Source: Rhynchonema sp. JSB1_4 (Eukaryota > Nematoda > Chromadorea > Monhysterida > Xyalidae). From it: 64,000 nucleotides of DNA. The stretch lies in NCBI GenBank assembly GCA_030248065.1, contig JASAMV010004796.1, forward strand, positions 1-64,000, given 5' to 3'. Every line of letters begins with the position of its first letter. Position 1 is the stretch's first letter. Of the stretch, positions 22,101-34,252 are shown one piece after another. The notes under the pieces were generated by a model. That model was given only the letters and a program-made list of their open reading frames with translations. It ran no database searches and was not told where the DNA came from. The translations under genes were made by a program, and so were the position numbers.

Positions 22101-25100
22101 CACCCAGAATTCTTTGAAGCTCATAAAAGCCATTAGTGGTTGACTTCCAAACACCACGCTTGAGCCACAGCATCTTCAAGTGTCAAACTGGTCGCAGCTC
22201 TGGTGGCGCCCAAAATACAAATTGTTTGGTTTCTTCACGTTTACTTGACAAAAATACCTTTTTGCACGCTTTTTGTCAGCAACAACCTTTTTACGTGAAC
22301 GCCTGAACATTGAAAAAAAACGAAGAACAGTGCAGCAGCGTGTCTTCTGCTGGGTAGTGGTCGCACGCGACCAACTATAATTCCACCTTAAACGCTAAAT
22401 TGAGTCCTCTGCCTGTTACTGTCCCTGATACTAAAAGTTTTCCAATAATAAATAAAGTTATCCGATGATGGGTAGTGTTCGAACTAATATCGATATCGCT
22501 AAGTTCTCATTGTCGAGATTGATATCGACATCGAGATTTCTTCTCGGGATCGGGATCGATATTTCGATACTATGAGGTTTACATTTCTTCATGTTTTTCA
22601 TCATCGAACAAAAAGAAACTACCAAGAACACAAAATATTCCAATGAGGTCGTACCACGTGCATCATGCGAAAAATAATCCGTGTGTCAACATCAATGATC
22701 TCGCGGCATTGATGACGTATGATTACGCGGCTTATTTTTTGGCTTGGAGTCAGTCTAGGCCTGCAGCTATGGGTTAGGATAAGGCGAATGGTTAGGCTTA
22801 CAGTTAGGCCAAGACCTATAGGGTCAGACAAACTGCTTGGGTTGTCAAACTGCAGACTGCGGGTGGCACAGCATTCACAGTGGACAGTGGCGTGAGATGC
22901 CTGCTGTTTCTGCCCTGCACTCTGCTTGCATCAAAATTGCGTGTGTGTCTGCATGCGGTTGCGATAGTGCGTGGTACTGCGCATAGTTTGTATCCACCTA
23001 CTATCGCATTGTTCTCCACTTGATTATGACATATTGACATCATCAAAAAATTTGTCGATTGACCATATCGATCTCGAAACTTTTTTGTCGTTATTTCGAT
23101 ACGTAGAATCAATGTTTCGAGATCGATATCGAGATCTATATCTCGGAACTCGCGCTTTCGATAACGATATCGACATATCCAATGCAAAGCCAATCGATAT
23201 CGAGACTCGATATTCTGGATCGGTATATCGCTCGAACATTGACTCTGGTGGATTATTTTGCAGTTTGTGACATCAGCCTGCTCCCGAAATCTAATTTGAT
23301 TGCCCACATTGACGAGAATCCGACTAATATTATATATCAAAAGCAAGTGATTGCACTCGATGCTGTTATGGTACGTCCGTGACAGGTTCCTTACTGCTCA
23401 TTTAATACTTACTGCAAAAGTTTCCGCTGTTACAGGATGGAGGAACGGCAACACTACGATGCGCTGACGGGTACGTTTGGGATGATGGCCATGAGACAAC
23501 AACTGCTACGTGCAGCTTGGCCACGTGGCAAGACTTGTCAGGAAAAGAATGTATTTCAGGTAAACGTGGCGTGGAGCCTAATCAAAAGTACCAAGAAGAT
23601 GTGAGAAGCAGTCCCAGATGCAAAGTTAGGTTTATCTGTTTCAGTTTGTGACATTAGCTCGCTGCCAAAATCAGTTGACATCGCCGACCTTGACGACGAT
23701 CCAGCTAACATGATCTATCAAAAGCAAGTAATCGCGCTCGAAGCGGTTATGGTAAGTCCGCCCTAGGTTTCGCCTTTTTACGTATATTTGGCCCAAGTTG
23801 ACCTATTTTTGTTCTTTTTGGCTACAGGATAAAGGAGCAGCAACGTTGCGATGCGTTGATGGATACGTGTGGAACGACGGCCATGAGACTACAACCGTTT
23901 CGTGTAATGCCGCTTCATGGCAAGACATATCCGAAAAATCCTGTGTGCAAGGTAGCTGTTGTAAATTCATTGATGGGGAAATTTGTTAAAGTGTTAGCTG
24001 GTGATGCGTCACGATTGTTGGTGAACGTATGTTCACGTTGTTTTAGTGTGTGCTATTAGTTCGCTGCCGATATCCAATGTCGCCTACATCGACGACAATC
24101 CAACGAGTGTGATTTACCGTAACCAAGTGATTGCACTTGACGCAGTTATGGTACGTTCCCTTAATGACAACACGCTCTTATAGCTTTCGACAAACTGTCT
24201 GTCTACAATTCGTAAAATAACAGGATGGAGGAACGGCTACACTTCGATGCATAGAAGGATACGTATGGAATGATGGGCACGAAACCGCAACTATTGCTTG
24301 TACTTCCGCTGCATGGGAAGATTTCGCTGACAAGTTCTGCGTTCCAGGTGCAGTACGTACACGCATAGCTTTATCGCCAAACAGAGATAATTTTTATTCG
24401 ACGTAACCGTCTGGTAGGGCCGATTAAGTGTGCGGTGTAGCACACCACAGTTTATCACTTCCAGTTTGTCCTATCGACTCGCTGCCGAAATCGAACATTA
24501 TTGCCCACATTGATGAAGATCCTTCGAATGTCATCTATCAAGATCAAGTTATCGCTCTTGGTGCTGTTAAGGTTTGCTCACAAGAATTGCACCCCTCTTT
24601 CAGTGTATGGACTTCAGTCGGTTTATCCGTGATTGTAGTTCAGATGTTCACGTGGTTACAGGACGGAGGAACTGCAACATTGCGGTGCGCCGACGGATAT
24701 GCGTGGAATGACGGCCATGAGACCGCAACCGTTGAATGCAATTCAGCTGCATGGGAAGATTTGTCAGGAAAGCACTGTGTTAAAGGTGAAGGTTGTGAAT
24801 CAGGGCAGCAGGAAATTGTGCCTTTGCAAAAAACATGGATCACGAGTGATCTCATCGAATCACATCGTCAAAACGTGGATTTGCCAGTTTCAGTTTGTGA
24901 TATCAGCTTGCTACCAAAATCTAATATCGTGGCCAACATTGATGAGGATCCAGAGAGCGTGATATATCAGGATCAAGTGATTGCGTTGGATGCGGTTTTG
25001 GTAAGTCAGTCAAACATGAATATGTGATAGTGGTCCGTTGACCTGTGCTACAGCCCGTGCAGTCAGTGTGTGTTACGCTGAGAGTGGCTGTGTGTGTGTA

Positions 25101-28100
25101 GACGCAGTGTGCGTTGCACGTTATGGAGTCAGTGAGCATACCTTGTTCGTGCAGTCGTTTGGTGCTGCATAGGTATGTGAGATCCTTCAAGCCCGCCTGT
25201 CAGACGGACGCGTAGTTCAGCTGGTTAGAACAGCCGGTGCCGGAAGACGCAGGTTCAACCCCTGCCGTGTCCATAATGTTTGGTGTGGCTTGGAGGATCA
25301 CAAATACATTACCTGCCCTCACTTTTGATCGACAACATTCAGCGAAATTCACTTAACTGCAGGAAGGAGGAACTGCTACCTTGCGATGCAAAGAGGGATA
25401 CGTGTGGAATGACGGCGACGAAACCGCAAGCATCACCTGCAACTCCGCTGCATGGACAGACTTGACTGGAAAAGCATGTGTTCGAGGTGACGTGAGCAAT
25501 CACAGTTGCAAAGTCCAATTTGCATTGTTCGTGATGAAAAGTTCAAGCACGCGTACTTCTAAAAGCAAAGTGTGGTAATCAATTCTAGTTTGTGCTATCA
25601 CCGCGCTGCCGAAATCTAACATCGCCCACATTAACAGTGACCCAGCAAGCGTTATCTATCGAGACCAGGTGATGGCACTTGATGCAGTCATGGTACGATA
25701 TCAGTAAATGATCCATGTTTTTCTTCACTCCTGTTGATAATGGTTGCACGTTACACTTGTCGTTAACCGATCCTTGTTCGGGTGGTAATAGGATGGAGGA
25801 ACGGCGACAATGCGCTGCGCTGATGGATATGTGTGGAATGACGGTCACGAGACAGCAACCATCACATGCGTTTCTGCCGCATGGCAAGATTTCGGGGATA
25901 AGCTCTGCGTTCCAGGTTCAAAAGAGTTCATCATATTCACAACCGTTTCGGCAACCGTTTCTGTGCAAAGAATTGCTTGCAAAATCCAGATTAAAGCTGC
26001 AAAACTTGTTTTTTTAGTTTGCGAAATTGGGTCGCTGCCGACGGTAAACATTGTCCACATTGATGCTAATCCGACAAGTATTATCTACCGAAACCAAGTG
26101 ATTGCGCTCGACGCAGTTATGGTACGCGTAACAGCAACCAGTGCTCATTCTTTGCCGTTATTTCAATCTATAATAGATCCAAAAGCAAGAACATTGTATT
26201 TTATCATACAAAAGCTAGGATCCCGGTACTTCGATAGACAGCGTTGGTTCACCCACCAATTCTCTTTTACTTTATGTTAACTGAAAACACGACCCGAATA
26301 GTGAATATAATCCTGGTTTTGGAAATTTTGCAGGACGGAGGAACGGCAACATTGCGATGCACTGACGGATACGTGTGGAACAATGGGCAAGAGTCCACCA
26401 CCATTGCATGTCATTCAATGACATGGCAAGATTTGACAGGGATGAGCTGCGTACAAGGTAGATAGTAAGCTTCGCAACACAGTTGTCTGCATGTGTGCTG
26501 AGCAAGAGAACTGGCTCAAAAATATACGAGAACGTTTATCGGTTGCAGTTTGTGACATCAACTTGCTCCCAAAATCTAACGTTATTGCCCATATTGACGA
26601 AGATCAAGCAAACATCATCTATCAAGATCAAGTGATTTCGCTTGACGCAGTCCTGGTCAGTCTGTCAATAGAAAATTGAAGCCGAATGACGCTCGATAAT
26701 TTCTGCTTGTATTGGCTACAGGATGGAGGCACAGCAACACTGCGATGCGCTGAGGGGTACGTGTGGAATGATGGTCGCGAGACCACCACTACTACATGCA
26801 GCGTCGCTACGTGGCAAGATCTGTCTGGAAAGTCATGTGTGCAAGGTGCATGATGTGTATGGCAACACCTACAATTTCCACCATTGTGAAAATGTGCTTG
26901 GTGTTCATACGATACCTTTACCCATCACAGTACAACTCAGGTTAATTGTTCCAGTTTGTGAGACCAGCAAATTACCAAACTCTAACGTCGTCGCTCATAT
27001 CAGCGAGGATCCAACGAGCACGATCTACCAAAATCAACTGATTTCACTTGATGCGGTCATGGTGAGCGCGAGGGTTTGCTTCCTATGCGCTCGGCACCAC
27101 ACAGTTTGCATAGTAATATTACAGGAAGGAGGAACGGCTACGCTGCGATGCGCTGATGGATACGTGTGGAACGATGGCCATGAGACCGTAACTATTGAAT
27201 GTAGTTCAGGTTCATGGGAAACCTTGTCAGGAAGAACATGCGTACCAGGTACGCTTTTAACCACACAAATTAATTTCTGTCGAAGAAGCTCGTTTGTTTG
27301 CTTTAGTTTGTGACGTCAGCTTGCTGCCAAAATCAAACATAATTGCACACATTGACGAAGATACAGACATCATCGTATATCACGATCAAGTCATCGCTCT
27401 TGATGCAGTCCTGGTTCGTTTGTCCCATATAGAACTTCCACTACACACTGCTTGCGATCATTGTTGCTAACATAGCTGCTTGTATGGTCGTACGTCGCTA
27501 TTACAGGACGGAGGAACGGCAACATTGCGATGTGTTGAAGGTTACGTGTGGAATGATGGCCATGTGACCGCAACTGCCACGTGTAATTTGGCCGCATGGC
27601 AAGACTTGTCAGGAAAGACCTGCGTTCCAGGTATGTATATCAAGTGAAACCTGACCTATTACGCCAATTTCTGCAAATAGGAGCTGAAGAAAAATCGTGT
27701 ATTGGCATTTTACCTTGGGCGTGCGACCTGGTTTTCATAAATGCATCGAATTGTTTGAATCACTCATTGCAGTTTGTGACATTAGTGCGCTGCCGAAATC
27801 GGGCGACATCGCTCACATCAACGAGAATCCAACAAGCGTTAGCTATCAGGGCCAACTAAGTGCGCTGGATTCTGTCATGGTACGTCTGTCATTATTGGAT
27901 CTGGGTTGGAACTAGTGCTGGTTTTGGCGACAAGTATTTTGTATACGGGCTATTACAGAATGGAGGAACGGCAACACTGCGATGCGTTAGTGGATATGTG
28001 TGGAATGACGGCCACGAAACCACGACCATCACGTGCAGTTCCGCCACGTGGCAAGACCTGACCGGAAAGGCCTGTGTGCAAGGTATGTGAGCTCATGCAA

Positions 28101-31100
28101 AACTGATCAGATGATCCCAATGTATTGGGTCGCGATAACACATACGACAGTGATACTCCAGTGTGTGGCATCAGTTCGCTGCCGAAATCTAACATCGCCA
28201 ATATAAACCACGATCCAGCAAGCGTAATCTATCGTGATCAAATAATAGCACTTGATGCGGTCATGGTACGTTTGCCATCCAGGAACATTAGACATTGACA
28301 TCTTCTATCTGACAAATCGTTGTTTCCCTAAAACAGACTGGAGGGACCGCAACTGTTCGATGCGCAGATGGATACGTTTGGAATGATGGTCGTGAGACCG
28401 CAACCATTAAATGCAATGCCGGCACGTGGGAAGATTTGGCTATGAAGTCTTGCCTACCAGGTGAACAGTAGCAAAACACAAATTGTTAGCACCAAAAAGA
28501 AGAAGATACGGGTGAATTCCAATAAAATTAGTCAGTTGGGTGACAGCAGTTCAAACATGCTTGCTAATTGTATTTTCCAGTATGTGCCATCAGCTCTCTT
28601 CCGAAATCAAGCACAATCGCCAACATTAATGACGATCCAATGAGTGTAATCTATCAGGGTCAAGTGCTTGCATTAGACGCGGTCATGGTACGTCGGGTGT
28701 CAACCGTAATGATGTTTTTTTCCATTTGTAGTATTTGATTGTAACCCTTGGTGTGAGTACAGGATGGAGGTACAGCAACTTTACGGTGTGCTGACGGATA
28801 CGTGTGGAACGACGGCCGTGAAACCACAACCATCGCGTGCAATTCGGCCACGTGGCAAGCTTTGTCTGGAAAAACCTGCGTTCAAAGTGAGACCTGGAAC
28901 TGGGGAACTGAGAATCAATTGAGCACAGTTGTCTTGTCTCTGTTCGCAACAATGTAAGACTTACTAGGCCTAGTCTTCCGTTTCGCGCGTGATAATGTGG
29001 GCCCTGGCTAGATCGCTGGCAGCTGGAAATTACTCGTCTTTTCAAGATTTATTTCAGTGCTACGCCTTGCCAATTAGAACATCCGAGTCCTTACGTGGGA
29101 CTCCAATTCTTCGGGTAAACATAGACGCACACACCGAAGTTTATAACGGATCCTTGTTTCAGTGGGCTGTTCTGCACTTGAAGTCGAAGGACAGAAGGAT
29201 GCTACTCTTGCCAACTATGAGCCGTTCAAGGACCAAAAGTACGCTCACGGTCGACGATTCACGATCAGCTGGTAAATTTCTGACGCTTCAAACCTGCTGT
29301 GAAACCAGTAGGAATGTGTAGAGGCTGTGTTTGTGTTGTGCAAAAAGGCATTTGGTTGCAACTAAAAAAGTTATTACTCAACGTCGTGCAAAGAGAGCCA
29401 ATGGTCCAGCTTCTTGAGTGAAATTTCGGTTCCGGTGTCCGCAAAGAATGCATCTTCTTCCCGAGAACACCACTACTCATGCTATTTTCAAATAAACTTG
29501 AGTAGTTGGGCTCAGTTAGGAATTGAAAAAAAAGCTCAAAAAAGTTCAACTACATGAAACTTATCGAAAACGCAGGAGCCGATCGTCGGAGTTCGTTTGC
29601 TTGCAATGGGAATGCGTGGGATATGCGGACCTGGTTGGCGTGAGCGCCAGCAACGGCGCCGAACTGCCAAATTTGCTCGCGAACCCGAACGGCGCCACGT
29701 TCGACGTGATTTGCGACAGGGGCGCTTGGCGCGAGGCCGACTCAGCCGGCGATCCAACCGGCCAGCCGCTCCAGTCGGTCAAATGTCGTCAGGACCTGCT
29801 GGCCGTTGGTGGATGTGACTACGGAAACGGAATTGGAGGTTTGATTGCGTTGCATGAGTACTACGTGAAAGTGCACGTTTCATGTGTTTCGGAAGACAAG
29901 GTATACATATTTTGCGACAATTTTCTTGTTGCTGAGAAATACTTTTCCTCAGTTTCAATTCCGTGCTTTGTTTTCTCAAGTGGGCACGAGATAGATTTGA
30001 TCAGATTGTCATTGTTTTGCAGAGCATCAATTGAATAAATTGACACGGAGTCACATGCCGACCGTCCGTCCTGTTCCATGTTAACCAGTATTCTTCTTTT
30101 CAGAGAAATGCGTTTATAGTCGTTCACTGGTTGTAAGTTTAATGTTTATCTTCGAAATCTTCTTTATCGGTTCCTATTTAGTGAACGTCACCCTGTTGCC
30201 AGGCTTGCACACTCCATCTAATTGCACGTGAGCTCTGAGACGATACCAGATGTTTCGATTTTTTTCGAAAACCGAGAAAGAAATCGAATAACGAAACCGA
30301 AATAATTCGGAACATGTGGAACCGTTACAGGCGTCTGCGTGAGCGCACTACGGTTGAATTCTCGAAAAAGCAGCGCTATATTTGATTACTCAATCAAATT
30401 GTGCAAGCCAAATGTCCATTGAAAAGGGCGTATAATCGTAACTTCCAACTGGTTGACTCAACTCGGTGGCGCTCACGTAAACAGCAGTGTTGTTCTTCAA
30501 CACATTCACGTTTTGGGGCTATAAGGGACTTTACAAGCTTGCAAGCTTGTATAGCCACCCATCAGCTCATGACACTTTTTCTCAGCTGAAAAGCTTGACA
30601 GGATCCAGTGCTGCTCCGATTCCGGTCGGCTTACGAAGAAGAAAAGAAAGAGAAATTGGTTTTATTTTATTTTTGTGCGCCATTTTCTCTGACATTGATT
30701 GCGGAGGAACAATTTTTCACAGCGGAACCTGAACCTCCCATATAAAAGTGCCATGAGCTGATGGATGGACTATACCATATACCACTTCCTCGCAGGGTGA
30801 CAACGCAGCGCCGTTCGACGGCAACGATGCCGAAATTGAGAGATACACCTACGTGGTGCCCGGTGGATTCCCGACGGGTAGATACCATACTGCAGTCTAT
30901 CTTTTGAAATGAAAGTGCACACACACACAAAAGATTATCGAACATACTGTATATGTCGCCACCTTTATGTGAAGGTCGTCGCATTCGCGTCACAATGGAA
31001 ACGCCGCCACCAGCACTCATGGCCACCACCGTGATCACGATTGGACTGCGCGTGGCCAACGGAACGACGAACAACGACTTGGCTTGGTGGTTCTACGTGC

Positions 31101-34100
31101 AACAGAATTTCCATGTTTGTTTCGCAGGGCGGGCGGCATTCTCAAATTCAAATTTTATCTGAACGCTTACGTAATAATCTTGACGGAGGATCCGGAAACA
31201 GCCTAGAAGAATAAACATATATAAGTATTAATAAACGAAAATGTGGACATGAATGAACAAACCACAACAACAACGTACCGGTGGGATTCGGACAACCAAA
31301 TTAATGACCCCCAACAAGAAATCACGAAACAGTGGAGTGGAGAGTGGGCGTTGAAAATGCAGTTTAACGTTTGGTGGCAAACGAATGCGTCCGGTAGATT
31401 CGACTGAACACCTTCGGCTGATCAGTGGAATGGAATGTTGGGCGAAATTAAAACTCTGCGCTCTCGTCATATCTTGTCGTCCAAACACATGTATTATTTT
31501 TCGCGCTCATTTGGGACTGCTTAATTTGACGACAAGATTTGATGCCTTAACTTGACGACAGTGCTATCGGCCCAGTTTGGTGGCGAGTGCGGCGTTTCAG
31601 ACGTTTTAGCGCTGCAAAATTGAGCGGGAGCGTTGCCATCAAACCTTCCTCTCTCAGCGAAAGAGTCCGATGGCACTTATTTGCCGCGCAACTTTATTCC
31701 ACTGATCCTATCATTCAAATTCAGTTAAACGTTCGATTCCATTATCCACTCCAAAGTTTTTTTACTTAAAGGTCAAGGAGCACTTTGTTAAAACTGGTTT
31801 AAAACTGATCGTCCGACAAAAACGAAAAATCCAAATGAGACCATTCTGCGACAGTTCTTGAACGTGATTTTTGCTATTTGCGCCCGAACATCACGTAACA
31901 CTACAAAACAGCGTACAACTACGATATATTTTAGAGGATAATGCACACTCTCGAACGATTTTGGGAAGTGGTTAAGAAGTTCATGTTCTGGACTGGCAAC
32001 GAAAATGTATCGATCCATTTAGAGCCCCCGGGTGCTTCTTTGAGTGCGGGTAAAGTTTTACGCTTAAAAGCGCCCGAGGGATCTAATCGGGGGGAGGGCT
32101 TTTAGTGGAAAACTCAGGAATTTCTTCACAAACTTTGCTGCTGACAAATCAAAAATTCACCTGTTTTTTGTTTAAGCCCGACAGCTGGTGGTCTAAAGCG
32201 TCCGGCTGGTTCTCCAATTATGGACACCCCCATCGTCAAAACATTGATCCCAACCTTCCGTTTGGTAAGAATGGGGTTGGGCAAAAAAAAAAATTTTTTT
32301 TTTAAAAAAAAAAATTTTTTTTTTTTTAAAAAAAAAAGGTTTTTGAAAAAATTTTTTTTTGTAAAAAAAAATTTTTTTTTTAAAATTTTCGGGGGAACAA
32401 AATGTTCTAAAACGTCCAAAAATGGCCTTTTTGGCGGTTATTTTTTGTCATTTTTTCTCAAGGGTCGAAAAATTTTCTTCACAAAATCACCTTTGGGGCA
32501 TGTATTTGGTACCAAAGATACCCCAAATGATGTTATTATACCTTCCCTTGATACATGAGACACAGTATGCATGTGCCTACATGGTACTTCGATGTCATAC
32601 CCCATCAGGTCGGTCGTATACGACTGATTCAGCTGCCCGACAAGTATTTCTGCAGCTTATATTCTCAATTCTGTGTGGTTTATGAGTGAATCTTGCTTAT
32701 TCGGCCACAAACTGTTGTGTCCGATACCACAGAGCAGCAATCATCGGTCCATATCAAGCACAGACTGTTGGATCGTACCGAAATGACGTAAACATCCTTG
32801 ATAAGTGATGCAAACCAAGTCACAAAAGTGACTTGTCAATTAAAGTTGCATTTTTTCGCGATTTTGCGCGTTTTTTAGGCAAATTTGGTAAAATTTCCCC
32901 GAATCTCAGACTTTTAAAAAAAAAAATTTTTTTTTTAAAAAAAAAAATTTTTTTTTAAAAAAAAAACTTGTTTAAAAAAAAAATTTTTTTTTCCAACCCT
33001 GACTGGTAACGCAGATTAGATGTTGCACCGAAGCTTGAATAACGTTATTTAAACGTTCGTTCATCAATGGTAGTCTCTCTGTCTTTTCAGACTTCAACAT
33101 TCGTGATCCCACATCGACGGCCGTGCACGGCGTCCTGTTCGACATGGAAATTGTGAACTTTCCAAATCAATTCGACGTTAGACTTTTGAACACGCGCGTA
33201 GTGCATTGTGTCTGGTCTGCTAAAAATTTACTGTAAAAAATGCGTTGGCGCGATGGAAGTGTACTGTACAGTGATGAAAAAGCAGAGGTTGAGAAAAATC
33301 AAAAACATACCGGAGAAAGAAAAAATTACTCCCGCCTCCCGAATAAGTCCCCAGTAAAGGTTTACCTGGAATATTTTTTCCACTAATCGCCCGTGGTCTT
33401 TTCAGCGCTGTTTCATATGCTTAGGCACCTTGGTGCATATTTTGGAATTTAGTTTTTTCTGACATCTCAAACTCAAATCCGAATCAAGGGGACTGAATTC
33501 GCATTATTGACTACTCTGATATATTCATGTGGTTAACTACGCAGCCGAATGTCACGAAGGCAGCGTTGGCATGTCTGTGACGACCAAACAATCTAAAGTC
33601 GCTTTTTCCGCACAGTTGTACGTCAACAACGTCCGTATTGGAGGCAACCCGCACGCTGGCGATGTGAACCCGGATCACTTTGGTCAGGTAAGTGCACGAA
33701 AAGAGAATATTATCAGTGGCGCTGCTGTTCACTCGACTCAAATAATCGTAATCATCCTTGTTGATGTGTGTGTGTGTGTGTGTGCACATGTTGTATAATT
33801 CTACATGTTTGATTTGATGATTAAGATTTCGCGCAGAGCTAACTATAACGCAGAGCGATATATCAAACTTGATCATCGGATCGGATAGGACCGGCCCGGG
33901 CCCTTGGTCTTGTGACTTTTTTGAATAAGGATATTGACAAATCTACTGGACTACTTTACTACCACTCTACTAATTTCGACCAGCGCACAAGCCCCGACCC
34001 AAAATAAATAATTTTTCAGCTGGTCTGGTGGCTAGGGTGTAAATATCTTGACATCCTTCAGTCAAAAAGCGGTAGGACGGGTTTGAGCCAATCTGATATC

Positions 34101-34252
34101 ACCAAGTTTGATGTCCCTTACAGATCGAGGTGGTGTTCAGTCAATGTAAGGATTGTGCGGACGGCACGGCTGCTATCATTCACAACATTGTCAACTACTA
34201 CGATTTGGGTGATCGCACTCCGGGCAGCACCGATTTCCCACTTGCCGGCTGA
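16113..34252 (+). CDS. Giant secreted multi-module protein with 21 sushi-like modules
   Basis: The start is the ATG at 16113. Exon 1 (16113-16245) encodes a signal peptide (core ASALLVLVHLSTMAEA). It ends in phase 1, matching the first module exon (16525-16664). There follow 21 modules of about 70-91 residues (16525-28886). The C-terminal exons are 29163-29271, 29576-29838, 30182-30227, 30796-30877, 30975-31118, 33091-33207, 33545-33687 and 34124-34252, with a stop TGA at 34250-34252. Predicted size is about 2,000 aa. Each module has four Cys and one conserved Trp in sushi/CCP order: V-C...C-x-x-G-Y-x-W...C....W......C. The protein should be extracellular. Adhesion, complement-like or scavenger roles are conjecture. 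The 30227-to-30796 junction does not agree in phase, so a small exon is missing or one of these two exons is wrong. All other junctions given are phase-consistent. Introns carry a hAT-like pair, a SINE, a CAGGCCC element and satellite-like ATCGAT repeats. Confidence 0.75.
16680..16773. mobile_element. Half of a foldback MITE, interrupted
   Basis: It begins AGGCCTAACTATACTTCG like the complete copies at 13059 and 42596. It runs through the arm and the loop and stops at GGACCAATCAGGG, where a hAT-like element has inserted. The second arm is missing. It lies in the intron between the two exons of module 1. Confidence 0.7.
16774..17189. mobile_element. Truncated hAT-like element nested in a MITE
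   Basis: It starts CAGGGTTGAAAAAAAAA and is closely similar to the first about 410 bp of the complete element at 34646-35347 (shared words include ATTAACGAGC and GACCCAACTTGTGTGG). Similarity ends near CCTATGTATA. The right end and the right part of the host MITE are gone, which indicates a deletion after the nested insertion. Confidence 0.7.
18144..18240. mobile_element. Diverged relative of the AGGCCT foldback MITE
   Basis: AAGGCCTTGCTATACCTTGT followed by CGCAACGCGAAACAAATT and a partial inverted return (CATGCAATTTGTTTCGTG) resembles the layout of the elements at 13059 and 42596, with many changes. It lies in the intron between modules 2 and 3. Confidence 0.4.
19097..19262. mobile_element. 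CAGGCCC-rich element, copy 2
   Basis: Repeated TTTTCAGGCC words end in CTGAATCGTCGCACAA, matching copies at 3783-3945 and 43408-43602. It lies in the intron between modules 4 and 5 of the array gene. Confidence 0.55.
21929..23240. repeat. Long intron with TTGG run and ATCGAT-rich blocks
   Basis: The 1.48 kb intron between modules 8 and 9 (21781-23263) contains a short TTGGTTGGTTGG run at about 21929-21946. It also has two blocks rich in ATCGATATCGA-type words (about 22485-22575 and 23050-23240), which are inverted relative to each other and could pair. No coding signal is seen. Confidence 0.45.
25206..25303 (+). mobile_element. tRNA-derived SINE-like element, copy 1
   Basis: A 67-nt head folds like a tRNA that lost part of its anticodon arm. 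The acceptor stem is GGACGCG/CGTGTCC, the A box TAGTTCAGCTGGTTAG, and the T arm GCAGG-TTCAACC-CCTGC. It is followed by TGTTTGGTGTGGC and AGGATCACA, which also follow the tRNA-like head at 41725-41809 on the other strand. It lies in the intron inside module 13. The shared tail makes a SINE more likely than a tRNA gene. Confidence 0.55.
29163..34252 (+). other. C-terminal region of the array protein, unrecognised fold
   Basis: Eight predicted exons encode about 340 residues with a composition unlike the modules. Landmarks are QKDATLANYEPFKDQKYAHG (29163-29271); a Cys-containing block VCLQWECVGYADL...VICDRGAW...VKC (29576-29838); VNVTLLPGLH (30182-30227); VVPGGFPTGRRIRVT (30796-31118); FDMEIVNFPNQFDVRLL (33091-33207); QSKVAFSAQLYVNNVRIGG (33545-33687); and CKDCADGTAAIIHNIVNYY near the end. 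GGFPTGRRIRVT resembles the first strand of galectin-type lectin domains, but the remaining galectin signature residues are not evident. A beta-sandwich binding domain is a guess. The junctions at 31118/33091 and 33207/33545 use non-consensus donors (GTTTCG, GTGTCT) chosen for phase agreement. Confidence 0.5.
32272..33001. mobile_element. hAT-like element, about 730 bp, opposite orientation to 9060-9649
   Basis: The left end is TGGGGTTGGGCAAAAA (CAGGG degraded) and the right end TTTTTTTTCCAACCCTG. About 32410-32990 is the reverse complement of the 9060-9600 region. The flanks share TGGTAA but no perfect 8-bp duplication, so the left terminus has decayed. Long alternating A and T runs fill both termini. 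It lies in the 2 kb intron between exons 31118 and 33091 of the array gene. Confidence 0.7.

Larger units (their letters stand above)
20599..28886 (+). other. Modules 7-21 of the array gene (uniform, recently amplified set)
   Basis: Fifteen exon pairs are present: 20599-20705/20784-20907, 21465-21571/21657-21780, 23264-23370/23436-23559, 23645-23751/23828-23951, 24047-24150/24224-24347, 24465-24571/24662-24785, 24894-25000/25363-25486, 25589-25692/25792-25915, 26018-26121/26334-26457, 26549-26655/26722-26845, 26955-27061/27125-27248, 27307-27413/27507-27630, 27773-27879/27959-28082, 28162-28265/28337-28460 and 28581-28687/28763-28886. First halves are 104 or 107 nt. Every second half is exactly 124 nt. 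Consensus of the first half is VCDISLLPKSN..AHIDEDP, then IYQ.QVIALDAVM. Consensus of the second is DGGTATLRCADGYVWNDGHE, then T..CN.A.W.DLSGK.CV.G. The intron within a module is phase 0 and between modules phase 1, so each pair is a symmetric 1-1 unit that can be duplicated without a frameshift. Confidence 0.85.

Noticed and set aside
25206..25272. A functional tRNA gene.
   Set aside because: Acceptor and T arms pair, but the anticodon arm region is about six bases short, and the same downstream tail follows another tRNA-like head at 41.7 kb. A SINE explains both.
29044..29170. A 22nd sushi-like first-half exon (CYALPIRTSESLRGTPILR...VYNGSLFQWAVL).
   Set aside because: It loosely resembles the module pattern, but its phase does not fit the preceding exon, it has no donor at the expected end, and the phase-consistent exon 29163-29271 overlaps it in another frame.
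30796..34252. A galectin domain at the C-terminus of the array protein.
   Set aside because: Only the GGFPTGRRIRVT start resembles galectins. The H-x-N-x-R and W-x-x-E-x-R sugar-binding signature was not found, so I kept the region as unrecognised.
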